64,000 nt of DNA from Terribium retamae (GCF_022347545.1 NZ_JAKREW010000001.1:496001-560000), one strand, 5' to 3'; counted from the stretch's first letter, positions 8,632-17,959 are shown. Notes: generated from the sequence alone by a model not told the origin. Numbers and translations: made by a program.

Positions 8632-9906
8632 CTATGCTGTCCGGACAGGCGCTAGCCGGCCAGCCCGCAACAAGTCGCTCAGTGCCGTATCCACGGCTTC
8701 CGTCGGAGCGCCGGCACCGAGCCGCCGTGGTGGCGGCAACGAATGACCAATAGCGAAAAGCAGCGCGCTGCCTGCCGAAAACACCGCAAAAAGCAGGAAC
8801 ATGCCTGTTCCGCCGTGGGCTCCGAGCGCCATTCCGGCCAGCAAGGGGCCGAAGAAATTGCCGACGGTGGACAGCGAATGTGCTCCGAAATAGGTGCCTC
8901 TGTTGGCAGCCGTGGAAATGCCGTCAACCAGCATGTACTCGGCCGGGACGACCAAGACCTCTCCGACGGTGAAGACAATCATCGAGACGACCAGCATTTC
9001 GACACCGGAAGATGCGGCGAAGCCGAGATTGCCAATGAGAAACAGCACGCAACCCAGTACCAGCGCGCGTAGCGCGCCGATCCGCTCAATAACGATGCGC
9101 GCCGGCGTGCTGGCCACCAGTACGGCCGCCGCATTGGTGCTGACCAACAAGGCGAAGATCTCGACGCCCTTGGCGAAGTCTTTGATGATGTATTGCGACA
9201 GCGGCACCGACCATTGCCCGTAGACGGCAACCAGCAACGTGCCGCCACCCGCGAAGAACATAAGCCTGGGGTCGCGGAATGCACCGACAAGGCGTCGCCA
9301 GCCGCCGACGTGCCGCACGGCAGCATTTTCTGCACTGGCCGCGATCTCCGGTACGAACAGAAAAATGATTGCTCCGAACGCAAGATGAACCAGGCCGGCC
9401 ACGACAAACAGGATGTCGGAAGTCGCACCGAAAGCTAGACCGATCATCGGACCGATCGCCCAGCCGGCATTGATGGCAAGATAGCGCCAGGAAAACACCT
9501 TCAATCGGAGTCTTTCAGGCGCCGCATCACTCATCATCGCGCGTGCAGCCGGCTCGTAGACCGCACCGGCAATGGAGGCCACGATGTGAGCGAATGTGAA
9601 AGCGGCGACGGACTGGGCAAGCCCAAGGCCAGCCATGCCGAGGCCGGCAAAAGATATGGCTATGGCCAGGACCGTACGTCGTCCAAGCCGATCGGAAATC
9701 GCTCCGGCCAGCGGGCTGACCATCGCGCCAAGCAACGGCCCTATGCCGATCAACGCGCCGATGCCCGCCGGCCCAAGTCCGAAGTCCTGCTGCAGCCGGA
9801 TCGCCAGGAACGACAGGCTCATGCCTTTGGCGATGGCGACAACGCCAGAACCGGCAATCAAGAGCAGCGCAATCATGCGCCCGGTCTTTTCGGAATAGCT
9901 GTTCAC
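8632..9906 (-). CDS. MFS transporter, probable 12-helix exporter
   Basis: The 424-residue protein is hydrophobic along its length with about twelve transmembrane helices. The conserved motif A between helices 2 and 3 reads GAISDRLGRRTVL, and an E-P-A-A-R-A stretch follows, as in drug/metabolite exporters of the major facilitator superfamily. The cargo cannot be predicted. The start at 9906 is a GTG with GAGACGTCC before it. An ATG ten codons later (9876) would still keep the first helix, so the exact start is uncertain. The gene is upstream of the ABC-F gene on the same strand (93-base gap), though no joint function is evident. Confidence 0.86.
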   Translation of the reverse strand: MNSYSEKTGRMIALLLIAGSGVVAIAKGMSLSFLAIRLQQDFGLGPAGIGALIGIGPLLGAMVSPLAGAISDRLGRRTVLAIAISFAGLGMAGLGLAQSVAAFTFAHIVASIAGAVYEPAARAMMSDAAPERLRLKVFSWRYLAINAGWAIGPMIGLAFGATSDILFVVAGLVHLAFGAIIFLFVPEIAASAENAAVRHVGGWRRLVGAFRDPRLMFFAGGGTLLVAVYGQWSVPLSQYIIKDFAKGVEIFALLVSTNAAAVLVASTPARIVIERIGALRALVLGCVLFLIGNLGFAASSGVEMLVVSMIVFTVGEVLVVPAEYMLVDGISTAANRGTYFGAHSLSTVGNFFGPLLAGMALGAHGGTGMFLLFAVFSAGSALLFAIGHSLPPPRRLGAGAPTEAVDTALSDLLRAGRLAPVRTA

Positions 9907-10078
9907 GGACGTCTCGAAGAGATTACCAGCAAAGCGGTGGTTGGTCCGTCATGGTTCGCATTGGCAAGGCCACCGCGCAATGGAGAACATCGAACGAAGA
10001 TATGGACCAGGTTCCGCGACCTGCCGAGCTGTGGGGCCACAAATCGACGGCGTTTAGTACCGCAGGACCATCGCTTCC

Positions 10079-10588
10079 TTACGCGAAAGCGCGTCCGTCT
10101 TCTGTACGCTGGAAATGCATCAGATCCAAAGTCAGCGAAGACCTGCCAAGAACGGTCAGGATCATGTGGGCCTGGCCTCTGTGATGCGTCTGATGATTGA
10201 AGAGATGATCGAGTGCCGGCGCCAGACGCTGCGAGATTGTACGCATGTCCGTGGTCACGTAGGAAAACCGCCCTGCAATATCCTTGTCGTTCAAGCCATC
10301 GACCCATTCGACAATGCGCCTATCTTCGACCTCGCGTGCCATTCGGAGCGCCGGCAATGCCCGCTGGATGATGGCATCAAGGCTGGCAGGGGCATCGCCC
10401 TGGCCGGTGAAACGCTTCATCCAGATACGGTCGGTGACCAGCAGATGGTTGAGCGTGCCCATCATCGACCCGAAGAAAGCGCCGCTATCCCGTGTGAATT
10501 CTTCGTCGGTCAGATCCTCGGCGGCATCATAGAGACGATTGTTGGCCCACTGATTGTAGGCCGCAAACATCATGAAATGCCTTTTCAT
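10079..10588 (-). CDS. DinB/YfiT-like four-helix metal-binding protein
   Basis: The 169-residue protein matches the DinB-like helical bundle family (named after a Bacillus damage-inducible gene, unrelated to DNA polymerase IV). It starts MKRHFMMFAAYNQWANNRLYD, has the first metal histidine in GTLNHLLVTDRIW, and ends with L-D-H-L-F-N-H-Q-T-H-H-R-G-Q, giving the His triad that binds zinc or nickel. Some relatives are thiol transferases using mycothiol or bacillithiol, but the function here is unknown. ATG 10588 follows GAGG by six bases, so it is preferred over the in-frame GTG at 10612. The gene is divergent from ndk. Confidence 0.85.
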   Translation of the reverse strand: MKRHFMMFAAYNQWANNRLYDAAEDLTDEEFTRDSGAFFGSMMGTLNHLLVTDRIWMKRFTGQGDAPASLDAIIQRALPALRMAREVEDRRIVEWVDGLNDKDIAGRFSYVTTDMRTISQRLAPALDHLFNHQTHHRGQAHMILTVLGRSSLTLDLMHFQRTEDGRAFA

Positions 10589-10704
10589 CCCAAACCTCGG
10601 TATACCGCACACAATTTGCGCCTATCCGGCGAGACCCTTGGTCTAGAATGTCATGAAGGGCAAAGCCAAGGCCATTTGCGTCAGCGGGATGATAGACGCT
10701 CCCC

Positions 10705-10733
10705 TTGGCAATAGGTCGGACGCCTTGTATAGA
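10705..10733 (+). promoter_or_regulatory. Sigma-70 type promoter of ndk
   Basis: TTGGCA at 10705-10710, a 17-base spacer and TATAGA at 10728-10733 give a good housekeeping promoter. Transcription would begin near 10740, leaving a leader of about 30 bases before the ndk ATG. Confidence 0.65.
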
Positions 10734-10769
10734 GCCGCCAAACTCACCCCCATCACCAAAGGACGACCC

Positions 10770-11192
10770 ATGGCGATCGAACGCACTTTCTCGATGATCA
10801 AGCCAGATGCTACCAAGCGCAACCTCACGGGCGCCATCACGAAGATGCTCGAGGACGCCGGCCTGCGCGTCGTCGCTTCCAAGCGTGTGTGGATGAGCCT
10901 GCGTGAAGCCCAGGGCTTCTACTCCGTCCACAAGGATCGTCCCTTCTTCGCCGAACTGACCGAATTCATGTCGTCCGGCCCGACGATCGTGCAGGTCCTG
11001 GAGGGCGAAAACGCGATCGCCAAGAACAGGGAAGTGATGGGCGCTACCAATCCGGCCAACGCCGCAGAAGGCACCATCCGCAAGGTGCATGCATTGTCGA
11101 TCGGCGAGAATTCGGTGCATGGCTCCGACGCGCCGGAAACTGCAGCTCAGGAAATCGCTTACTGGTTCTCGGGCACTGAGATCGTCGGCTGA
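10770..11192 (+). CDS. ndk: Nucleoside-diphosphate kinase
   Basis: The 140-residue protein has the normal length for bacterial Ndk. It starts [14 protein letters not shown], where K11 binds phosphate, and carries the phospho-accepting His at position 117 in NSVHGSD. Ndk moves the gamma phosphate between nucleoside triphosphates and diphosphates. ATG 10770 is preceded by AAGGA; the longer in-frame reading from 10653 would run through the promoter, so it is rejected. The gene has its own promoter and a strong terminator, so it looks monocistronic. Confidence 0.97.
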   Translation: MAIERTFSMIKPDATKRNLTGAITKMLEDAGLRVVASKRVWMSLREAQGFYSVHKDRPFFAELTEFMSSGPTIVQVLEGENAIAKNREVMGATNPANAAEGTIRKVHALSIGENSVHGSDAPETAAQEIAYWFSGTEIVG

Positions 11193-11211
11193 TTTCGAAT
11201 CGAGCTTCACG

Positions 11212-11243
11212 AAAGCCGGGCGCCTAGCCCGGCTTTTCTTTTT
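11212..11243 (+). terminator. Intrinsic terminator of ndk
   Basis: AAAGCCGGGC (11212-11221), a 5-base loop and GCCCGGCTTT (11227-11236) form a perfect 10-bp stem followed by TCTTTTT. The complementary strand also ends in TTTC, so it may partly stop the convergent gene at 11280. The stem sequence is nearly the same as that of the terminator at 17178. Confidence 0.88.
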
Positions 11244-11279
11244 GCGCGTCCGAAACACGGTGCGCGCCGGATTTTCCCG

Positions 11280-11723
11280 TCAGCCGGGTGTGCCGACCTC
11301 ACTCTGCTGGTCTTGCACCTGCTTCAAGACCATCGTCATTGGCGTGTCGGCGAGTGGATCGACATAATGACGTGCGTTGGTTTCAAACACTGCCTGTCCA
11401 TCGACGGTGATGCTGGCATCCACCGCATAGGTCGTTTTCGGGCGGATGTCCCGGCTATCGAATTTCAGCGTGAAACGCACAGGCAGCCGGCCGGTAAGCG
11501 CGACCCTTTGCTCGCAGATTATCCGCGCCGGAGCATCCGGTTGCGAAGTGTCAAGCAATTGTACGGTGAGCACCGCATTCCCGGGCAAGATCATACGCTC
11601 GCGATAGATCACTTCGCCAGTCAATCGGCGTTCGGCCGCCAGAGACATATCCGTCGTGGTGAGGATACCTACCATTAACGGTGCAAGCCCGAAGATCAGG
11701 AATTTCGTGATCCTGTCCAACAT
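11280..11723 (-). CDS. YbaY-like secreted protein of unknown function
   Basis: The 147-residue protein starts with a hydrophobic signal sequence (MLDRITKFLIFGLAPLMVGIL, probable cleavage near SLAA). One beta-rich domain follows, beginning LTGEVIYRERMILPGNAVLTVQLLD and continuing ICEQRVALTGRLPVRFTLKFD. That pattern resembles the YbaY/HslJ-associated domain found in periplasmic or lipid-anchored proteins; there is no lipobox cysteine here. I place the start at ATG 11723 because the longer frame begins with TTG and would bury the signal peptide; GGAG is present but a little far (10 bases). The function is unknown; the domain assignment is from pattern memory. Confidence 0.7.
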   Translation of the reverse strand: MLDRITKFLIFGLAPLMVGILTTTDMSLAAERRLTGEVIYRERMILPGNAVLTVQLLDTSQPDAPARIICEQRVALTGRLPVRFTLKFDSRDIRPKTTYAVDASITVDGQAVFETNARHYVDPLADTPMTMVLKQVQDQQSEVGTPG

Positions 11724-11843
11724 ACAGCTGCTGCTCCATTGGCGCGCGAGACACGACGCCAATGCTAAAATCCGCTGCGATTACGGACAATCAATGGCCA
11801 ATCTGGGGTATTTTCACGCCCCGACGGCGACTTGCGCACAGTT

Positions 11844-12311
11844 CTAGCGCCAGCGCGCCGCAGCCTCGTCGTCGCTGTCCTTGGCTTCGATCCAGCCGCC
11901 TTCGGTGCCGTCGGCGCGATGTTCCTTCTTCCAGAAGGGCGCGCGGGATTTTAGGTAATCCATCAGGAAATCTGCCGCCTCGAACGCTGCCTGCCGATGC
12001 GCGGATGCCGTCACCACCAAGACGATATTTTCGCCTGGTCGAATGCGACCATGCCGGTGGATGACAGTCACACCCCGCAGCGGCCATCGTCCGGCCGCCT
12101 CCATGGCTATACGACGGATCTCGGCTTCGGCCATGCCTGGATAATGCTCCAGCTCAAGCGCTGCCAGCGTGCCTGCTTCGTCGCGGCAGAGACCAGAAAA
12201 AGTTACCACCGCGCCGACATCGGTGTGCCCTGTAGCCATGGCAGCGATCTCGTCAGCAACATTGAAGTCCTGAGCCTGGATGCTGATTTTCGGTTGGACG
12301 GCAACCGCCAC
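11844..12311 (-). CDS. moaE: Molybdopterin synthase catalytic subunit
   Basis: The 155-residue protein matches MoaE: VGAVVTFSGLCRDE near the N-terminus, LELEHYPGMAEAEI, then VTVIHRHGRIRPGENIVLV and the active-site lysine region YLKSRAPFWKKE. With MoaD it inserts two sulfurs into precursor Z to make molybdopterin. The start is a GTG four bases after the moaD stop; no in-frame ATG is nearer, and the family N-terminus aligns with it. It forms an operon with moaD and pgsA, transcribed leftward. Its product feeds the molybdoenzymes at 4395 and 58603. Confidence 0.95.
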   Translation of the reverse strand: MAVAVQPKISIQAQDFNVADEIAAMATGHTDVGAVVTFSGLCRDEAGTLAALELEHYPGMAEAEIRRIAMEAAGRWPLRGVTVIHRHGRIRPGENIVLVVTASAHRQAAFEAADFLMDYLKSRAPFWKKEHRADGTEGGWIEAKDSDDEAAARWR

Positions 12312-12315
12312 CGCA

Positions 12316-12567
12316 TCAGCCTCCCGTCATCGGCGGGAAAAGCGCAATCTCGCGCGCACCGGCGATCTTCTCGCCGTGATCGACATGTTCCTGGTTGATG
12401 GCGACGCGGATGGAGCGCAGATGCTGCAAAGCGTGTTCATACTCCTCGCCACGCGATTTCAGCCAGGCAAGCAACTCTGCCACCGTCGTCACATCCCCGG
12501 GAAGATCAACGTCTTCCTCGGATTTGCCCACGCGCTCGCGCACCCAGGCAAAATAAATGAGTTTCAT
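12316..12567 (-). CDS. moaD: Molybdopterin synthase sulfur carrier subunit
   Basis: The 83-residue ubiquitin-fold protein starts MKLIYFAWVRERVG and ends F-P-P-M-T-G-G. The C-terminal Gly-Gly is adenylated and turned into the thiocarboxylate that donates sulfur to MoaE-bound precursor Z. The spacing to pgsA (12 bases) and to moaE (4 bases) indicates one transcript. Length and termini are normal for the family. Confidence 0.95.
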   Translation of the reverse strand: MKLIYFAWVRERVGKSEEDVDLPGDVTTVAELLAWLKSRGEEYEHALQHLRSIRVAINQEHVDHGEKIAGAREIALFPPMTGG

Positions 12568-12579
12568 GGCCTTTTCCCG

Positions 12580-13167
12580 CTATTCGTCGACGATATGCTT
12601 CAATCCCGCACGGAAATAGTCATAGCCGGTATATAGCGTCACCACTGCGGCGATCCAAAGAAGCACCAATCCGGTTTCGGTGGTGAAGGGGAAAATCTTG
12701 TCGCCGGCTGGCCCGGCAAGCAGGAAAGCGATCGCCACCATCTGAATGGTCGTTTTCCATTTTGCGAGTTGCGTCACCGGCACCGAAACCTTCAAGGCAG
12801 CGAGATATTCACGCAGTCCTGAAACCAGGATTTCGCGACACAAGATGATGATAGCCGCCCACAGCGACCAGCCGGCAATGCCATCGGCGTCGGCAGCCAA
12901 CAGAAGCAGACATGTGGAAACCAGCAGCTTGTCGGCGATCGGATCGAGCATCTTCCCGATATTGGACGTCTGCTGCCAGGCGCGCGCCAGATAGCCGTCG
13001 AAATAGTCCGTAATGGAAGCGGCAAGGAAAATCGCCAGCGCCAGCCAGCGCGCGAAATCACTCGACTTCAAATGCCCCTCGAGAAAGAAGCACACTACAA
13101 CCATCGGCACCGCGATGATGCGGGCATAGGTGAGTATGTTAGGCAGATTGAATGCGTGTTTCGCCAT
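12580..13167 (-). CDS. pgsA: CDP-diacylglycerol-glycerol-3-phosphate 3-phosphatidyltransferase
   Basis: The 195-residue membrane enzyme makes phosphatidylglycerophosphate, the precursor of phosphatidylglycerol. It has several transmembrane helices and the CDP-alcohol phosphotransferase motif D-G-x2-A-R-x8-G-x3-D-x3-D, seen as DGYLARAWQQ, then IGKMLDPIADK. It also starts like PgsA (NLPNILTYARIIAVPM). It is the first gene of the leftward group with moaD and moaE; a pgsA-moaD-moaE order is frequent in Rhizobiales. The uvrC gene lies 115 bases upstream on the same strand. Confidence 0.94.
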   Translation of the reverse strand: MAKHAFNLPNILTYARIIAVPMVVVCFFLEGHLKSSDFARWLALAIFLAASITDYFDGYLARAWQQTSNIGKMLDPIADKLLVSTCLLLLAADADGIAGWSLWAAIIILCREILVSGLREYLAALKVSVPVTQLAKWKTTIQMVAIAFLLAGPAGDKIFPFTTETGLVLLWIAAVVTLYTGYDYFRAGLKHIVDE

Positions 13168-13282
13168 ACGTGCCTGAGACTTTCACGGTCGTTTCTCTTT
13201 GCTTCCGTACTCAAATCAGAAGCCGATATCAGGGGTCAACCATTGAAAATCGACTGGCCAGCGTAAAACAACACACAGAACG

Positions 13283-15331
13283 TCAATTCTCGTGAAAATG
13301 GTTGTAAACAAGCCGCGCGATTTGCTCCGAGATCCCGTCGACCGCGATCAGGTCCTCGACCGCGGCGCGGCTGACCGCTTTCGCGGTGCCGAAGTGCAGA
13401 AGCAGCGCCCGCTTCCTGCCTGGACCGATGCCGGCGATCTCGTCCAGGGGACTTTTCACCATCTCCTTCTTGCGACGGGCTCGGTGTGAACCGATCGCAA
13501 AACGATGGGCTTCGTCGCGCAGACGCTGGATGAAATAGAGCACCGGATCGCGCACCGGCAATGTGAAGGATGGCTTGCCCTCGACGAAGAAGCGTTCGCG
13601 ACCGGCCTCGCGATCCTGCCCCTTGGCGATGCCGATGGCAACAACCCGGTCCTGGACACCAAGATCGGCTAAGATCTTGCGCACTGCCGACATCTGGCCT
13701 TGGCCGCCGTCGATCAGGATGACGTCCGGCCAGGCTGGGAATCCATTGGAGACGAGATCGTCCGGCTCCTCGCCGCCTTGGTCCGGTGTGACGTCGCCAT
13801 ATTCCTTGATGAGACGCGAGAAGCGGCGCTCCATCACCTCACGCATCATGCCAAAGTCGTCGCCCGGCGTGATCTCCGTCGAGCGGATATTGAACTTGCG
13901 GTATTGATTCTTGACGAAACCCTCGGGTCCCGCGACCACCATAGCACCGACGGCGTTGGTTCCCATGATGTGCGAGTTGTCGTAGACCTCAATGCGCACC
14001 GGCGGCTTTGTCAAACCGAATGTCTCGGCAAAGCCGGTCAACAGTCTCGCCTGCGTCGACGTTTCCGCCAACCGCCGGCCCAGCGCTTCGCGCGCATTCT
14101 GGAGCGCGTGGTCGGTCAGGTCCTTCTTCTCGCCGCGCTGAGGCACCGAGATCGACACTCGGCGGCCGGCGCGGGTCGAGAGCGCGTCGGCAAGCAGTTC
14201 CTGCTCGTCCACCGCATGCGAAAGCAGCACCGCACGCGGTGTCGGCTTGTCGTCGTAAAACTGGGCCAGGAAGGAACCCAACACCTCGGCCGGTTCCATC
14301 GCCGGGTCGGCCTTTGGGAAATAGGCGCGGTTGCCCCAATTCTGACCCGTGCGGAAGAAGAACACCTGGATGCAAACCTGCCCGCCTTCCTGATGGATGG
14401 CAAACACGTCGGCCTCCTCCACCGACTGCGGATTAATGCCTTGATGGCTCTGCACATGAGCGAGCGCGGCCAAACGGTCTCGGTAGATCGCAGCGTGTTC
14501 GAAATCGAGATTCTCGGCGGCGACCTGCATGGCGGCGGAAATCTCGGTCTTCACCTTCTGGCTGCGACCCGACAGAAAATCCTTCGCTTCGGCAACCAAG
14601 GTGGCGTAGTCGCCATGCGAGATTTCACCCGTACACGGTCCCGCGCACCTTTTGATTTGAAAAAGCAGACAGGGTCGCGTCCGATTTTCATAAAAAGAAT
14701 CGGTGCAGCTCCTCAGCAGGAAGGCCCTCTGCAGGGAATTGATGGTGCGCCCTACGGCTTGCGCCGACGCGAAAGGGCCAAAATAATCGCCCTTTCGCGA
14801 ACGTGCCCCACGGTGTTTGTAGATACCGGGCGACGGGTGGTCGCCCGTCAGCAAGATATAGGGAAATGACTTGTCGTCGCGTAACAGGACGTTAAAGCGC
14901 GGCCGCAAGCGCTTGATAAGATTCGCTTCCAGCAGCAGCGCTTCAATCTCGGTGCGGGTGACGACGAACTCCATCGTCGCCGTCTCGCGCACCATGCGCC
15001 CGATGCGATTGGTGTGAAAACGCCCTTGTGCATATTGCGTTACGCGCTTTTTCAGGCTGCGCGCCTTACCGACGTAGAGCACGTCGCCGGTCACGTTCAT
15101 CATCCGATAGACGCCCGGCGCATTGGGCAGGCGTTTGACCAACGCTTGGATGACTTCCGCGCCAACCTTGCCGTCGGTGTCACCGACGTGCTGGGTCCAG
15201 TCGATCGCAGTAAAGGCGACCTCGGGTCCCGAGGGAGCAACTTCCAGTTCACCGTTTTCGTCTTCATCCAGATCGACGTCGGGCAAGTCCTCGCCCACCG
15301 CGCGTCCGTTTTTCACTTTGCCGGAACTCAT
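13283..15331 (-). CDS. uvrC: UvrABC system protein C (excinuclease subunit)
   Basis: UvrC makes both incisions in nucleotide-excision repair. The 682-residue protein has an N-terminal GIY-YIG nuclease ([21 protein letters not shown]) and cysteines [13 protein letters not shown]. The UVR motif is at [15 protein letters not shown], the RNase H-like second nuclease at [11 protein letters not shown] and [12 protein letters not shown], and tandem helix-hairpin-helices at the end ([17 protein letters not shown]). The first 60 residues are an acidic extension ([16 protein letters not shown]) beyond the usual start, common in this order. ATG 15331 overlaps the stop of the preceding reductase gene in ATGA; the longer frame from 15424 would lie inside that gene and is rejected. 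Confidence 0.96.
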   Translation of the reverse strand: MSSGKVKNGRAVGEDLPDVDLDEDENGELEVAPSGPEVAFTAIDWTQHVGDTDGKVGAEVIQALVKRLPNAPGVYRMMNVTGDVLYVGKARSLKKRVTQYAQGRFHTNRIGRMVRETATMEFVVTRTEIEALLLEANLIKRLRPRFNVLLRDDKSFPYILLTGDHPSPGIYKHRGARSRKGDYFGPFASAQAVGRTINSLQRAFLLRSCTDSFYENRTRPCLLFQIKRCAGPCTGEISHGDYATLVAEAKDFLSGRSQKVKTEISAAMQVAAENLDFEHAAIYRDRLAALAHVQSHQGINPQSVEEADVFAIHQEGGQVCIQVFFFRTGQNWGNRAYFPKADPAMEPAEVLGSFLAQFYDDKPTPRAVLLSHAVDEQELLADALSTRAGRRVSISVPQRGEKKDLTDHALQNAREALGRRLAETSTQARLLTGFAETFGLTKPPVRIEVYDNSHIMGTNAVGAMVVAGPEGFVKNQYRKFNIRSTEITPGDDFGMMREVMERRFSRLIKEYGDVTPDQGGEEPDDLVSNGFPAWPDVILIDGGQGQMSAVRKILADLGVQDRVVAIGIAKGQDREAGRERFFVEGKPSFTLPVRDPVLYFIQRLRDEAHRFAIGSHRARRKKEMVKSPLDEIAGIGPGRKRALLLHFGTAKAVSRAAVEDLIAVDGISEQIARLVYNHFHEN

Positions 15332-16095
15332 TCCACTACGCCTGTCACATCGGGCGTTTGCCATGCAAGATGCTGGCCGCCATCCAGCGCGATCATCTGG
15401 CCAGTGACCGACCGCGCATTCCATAAATATCGTATCGTTCTGCCGAACTCGCCAAGTTCAGCGCCGCGCTTCAGCAGCACGCCGTCGAGTTGGGCCTGGA
15501 AGTCATGATCCTGCTGGCGCGCTCCCTTCAAAGTGGGTCCCGGGCCGATCGCGTTGACCCGAACGCGCGGCGCTAGCGCCTGTGCCATGGTTTGTGTGGC
15601 GGCCCACAATGCCGATTTAGACAGGCTATAGGAAAAGTAGCGCGGCGTCGGATGCCACACGCGCTGGTCGATCATATTGACGACCAGCCCGTCCTCCTCC
15701 TCGGGTAAGGACTGGGCGAAACGCTGCGTCAAAAGCGCCGGCGCTTTGACATGAACAGCAAAATGGCGATCCCAGCCGGACCAGTTGAAATCATCGATTG
15801 TGTCTTCCTCGAACAGCGATGCGTTGTTGACAAGAAGGTTGACCGGTCCGAGCGCCCTCGTGGCAGCCTCGATCAGCCCGGCCGTCATGGCCATGTCGGT
15901 GAGGTCCGCAGCCACCACGGCAGCGCGTCCGCCGGAAGCGACAACCACGCTTGCAAGGGATTCGGCCTCCTCGCGAGAGCGATTGCAGTGGATGGCGACG
16001 GCGAACCCGTGCGCAGCAAGATCCTCGACGATAGCCCTGCCGATCCGTTTCGCTCCCCCTGTCACCAGGGCCGTTGTTATGGCTTTGTCCTTCAT
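15328..16095 (-). CDS. SDR-family oxidoreductase, pteridine-reductase-like (FolM-like)
   Basis: The 255-residue Rossmann-fold enzyme has the NADP-binding TGGAKRIG motif near the N-terminus, with the Arg typical of pteridine reductases. It also has LVNNASLF and the catalytic Tyr and Lys in YSLSKSALW, and it ends with [11 protein letters not shown]1/FolM-type enzymes reduce dihydropterins or dihydrofolate; this role is inferred from motif style only. The start at ATG 16095 is preferred over the in-frame GTG at 16110. It is translationally coupled to uvrC by the ATGA overlap at 15328-15331, although no shared pathway is known. Confidence 0.82.
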   Translation of the reverse strand: MKDKAITTALVTGGAKRIGRAIVEDLAAHGFAVAIHCNRSREEAESLASVVVASGGRAAVVAADLTDMAMTAGLIEAATRALGPVNLLVNNASLFEEDTIDDFNWSGWDRHFAVHVKAPALLTQRFAQSLPEEEDGLVVNMIDQRVWHPTPRYFSYSLSKSALWAATQTMAQALAPRVRVNAIGPGPTLKGARQQDHDFQAQLDGVLLKRGAELGEFGRTIRYLWNARSVTGQMIALDGGQHLAWQTPDVTGVVE

Positions 16096-16492
16096 CTGGC
16101 TTTCATCCACGCGATAATGGCAGCCAGCAAATGAGACCGCTCAATAATAAAATGCTGTTCGTTCCTGTGGCCATATTGTGTCGATGGCCCTGAAGTGAAA
16201 GGCCTCGACTCGAATCCTGCAGTCTGATCGAAGGTCCAATATAGGGCCCGCAACCCCTTGCACCAAGCCGGGTTCAGCATCCTCGAGCAAACCCTCCTGA
16301 CAACTTTGTTGCACTAGTGCAACGTCATGCTTCAGCCTCATTCGCGCCAGCTAAAGACCCAAGTTCAGGTTCGCTTCCGCCGCATTTGCCGCCCAAATTC
16401 CGGAACCGTTGAACGCGTGATCCGTTTCCTCCCCCGGCGGGTCTGGTTCGCAAGGAACAAGCCAGCGTCTTTGGCTTTATGGAGTAAGAACT
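16096..16492. other. Divergent intergenic region with a perfect 16-bp palindrome
   Basis: No convincing gene is visible in these 397 bases; the small reading frames have atypical composition. The clearest structure is GTTGCACTAGTGCAAC at 16308-16323, a perfect palindrome about 170 bases upstream of the outer-membrane protein start and 213 bases upstream of the reductase start. It could be an operator. I found no clear -35/-10 pair. Confidence 0.4.
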
Positions 16493-17158
16493 ATGTCTAT
16501 CAACCACAAATTCGCGCGGACGTCGGTTGCTGCGATCGGGCTTTTCGCCGTCCTCGGCACGGTTCCAGCTTTTGCTGCGGACGTCGTCTCGGAAGAACCG
16601 CCGGCTCCGATGCCGGTTGCAGAACTGCCGGTCGCTTCCTGGGCTGGTGCGTATGCCGGTGTGAATCTCGGCTATGGCTTCTCGGGCCGCACCAAGGTCG
16701 AAGACTTCGACACCAGCATCAAGACTGATGGCTTCGTCGGCGGTGCCTTTGCCGGTTACAACTGGCAACAGGATAACTTCGTGTACGGTCTCGAAGGCGA
16801 CCTTGGCTACAATGGCACGAAGGGATCGGAAAACGGCTTCAAGTCGAAGTCGGGGCTGGAAGGTTCGCTCCGCGCTCGTCTGGGCTACTCCGTCAGCCCC
16901 GACATCCTGCTTTACGGCACTGCCGGCGGCGCCGGCCAGGGCCTGAAGGTCACCGACGAGGTCACCGGTCTCGACGATCGCAAGACCATGTTCGGCTGGA
17001 CCGCGGGTGTCGGTACCGACATCAAGTTCACGGAGAATGTCTTCGGTCGTGTCGAGTACCGTTACTCCGACTACGGTTCCAAGAACTTCGACAACGGTAT
17101 CGGCAAGGTCAAGAGCAGCGACAACCGCATCCAGTTCGGTGTCGGTATGAAGTTCTGA
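16493..17158 (+). CDS. Omp25/Omp31-type outer-membrane beta-barrel protein
   Basis: The 221-residue precursor has a signal peptide ending A-F-A-A-D near residue 30, a short proline-rich link (EEPPAPMPVAELP), then an eight-strand barrel. The barrel contains SWAGAYAGVNLGYGFSG, FVYGLEGDLGYN and FGRVEYRYSDYG and ends G-V-G-M-K-F with the C-terminal Phe that the Bam complex recognises. This is the abundant small surface protein family of Brucella and rhizobia, with structural and immunogenic roles. The ATG follows GGAGTAAGAACT. A strong terminator follows, so it is a single-gene unit. Codon choice is strongly biased, as expected for a highly made protein. Confidence 0.93.
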   Translation: MSINHKFARTSVAAIGLFAVLGTVPAFAADVVSEEPPAPMPVAELPVASWAGAYAGVNLGYGFSGRTKVEDFDTSIKTDGFVGGAFAGYNWQQDNFVYGLEGDLGYNGTKGSENGFKSKSGLEGSLRARLGYSVSPDILLYGTAGGAGQGLKVTDEVTGLDDRKTMFGWTAGVGTDIKFTENVFGRVEYRYSDYGSKNFDNGIGKVKSSDNRIQFGVGMKF

Positions 17159-17177
17159 TCGTTATCCGATCGACATG

Positions 17178-17210
17178 AAAAGCCGGGCGCGAGCCCGGCT
17201 TTTTTGTTTT
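17178..17210 (+). terminator. Intrinsic terminator after the outer-membrane protein gene
   Basis: AAAAGCCGGGC (17178-17188), loop GCGA and its complement (17193-17203) form an 11-bp stem followed by TTGTTTT. The minus strand ends in TTTTC, so it can also serve the convergent transferase gene that ends at 17256. Confidence 0.9.
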
Positions 17211-17255
17211 ATGCGGACCGACACCAGTCAATGCGGTGAACAGACGATTTTTAGT

Positions 17256-17849
17256 TCAGGGTATGCAGCCCTTCAATTCAGGGAACTTCTCGTCGAAACG
17301 GGCCGCCCAGCGCACCAACCGGCCACGCCCCTTCTCCCATTTGCCGGCGAAACGCAGCGACAGATAGCCAAGCGCGGCACGCAGCGCGATCTGGCCGACC
17401 GTGATCTTCTTCGGCAGCTTGGGTGGATTGGCGTTGAGGCTATCGAGTGATCGAGTGACCTTGACCCACTGCCTGTCAAGCCAAGGCTGGAATACCTTGT
17501 CCTCGGGCCGGACCCTCCGCTCATAGACCATCGACAGTGCCGAATCGCAAATGCCGTCCGCCAATGCCTCAAGCGCTTCGGCTTCCGTACGCTTGTCGGC
17601 ATTGCGTGGAAACAACGCATTCTTGGTTTGCCGGTTGAGATACTGGGTGATGGCTCGGCTGTCGAAGATCGATTGACCGTTTTCCAGAACCAGCACTGGA
17701 ATCTTGCCCAGCGGGTTCGCGCCAATCAAATCGGCAGGATCCTCCTCCGTCTTGACTGGCTTCAATTCCAACGCGATGCCGGCATAAGCAGCGGCCATAC
17801 GAACCTTGGAACTGTAAGGAGATGTGGTTGCGTAGAGCAGGCTTGGCAT
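17256..17849 (-). CDS. Glutathione S-transferase family protein
   Basis: The 197-residue protein has the N-terminal thioredoxin-like domain (LLYATTSPYSSKVRMAAAYAGI, catalytic Ser region, then NPLGKIPVLVLENGQSIFDSRAI with the Pro and Ser of the glutathione site) and a helical C-terminal domain. It is unrelated in detail to the transferase at 3595. Two starts are possible: ATG 17849, which matches the family N-terminus, and ATG 17861, which has better ribosome-site spacing (AGGA ten bases away). The substrate is unknown. Confidence 0.87.
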   Translation of the reverse strand: MPSLLYATTSPYSSKVRMAAAYAGIALELKPVKTEEDPADLIGANPLGKIPVLVLENGQSIFDSRAITQYLNRQTKNALFPRNADKRTEAEALEALADGICDSALSMVYERRVRPEDKVFQPWLDRQWVKVTRSLDSLNANPPKLPKKITVGQIALRAALGYLSLRFAGKWEKGRGRLVRWAARFDEKFPELKGCIP

Positions 17850-17959
17850 GGTTCCTCGCATTGTGGTCGTGTCCTGATGCCGGGCACAATTGAAAGACCC
17901 TGCCGAGAGGCAGGGTCAAGACCAGGCAATAATCCCGGAGATGCTTTAGGCGCTGATCT

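Noticed and set aside
13700..14869. A 389-residue open frame antisense to uvrC
   Set aside because: uvrC shows all its domains over the same bases; the antisense translation is His/Arg-rich without any motif.
16200..16230. A tRNA-like T-arm (CTCGAATCC) upstream of the reductase gene
   Set aside because: The flanking bases do not form the T-stem and there is no acceptor stem or anticodon arm in the right places, so it is not a tRNA.
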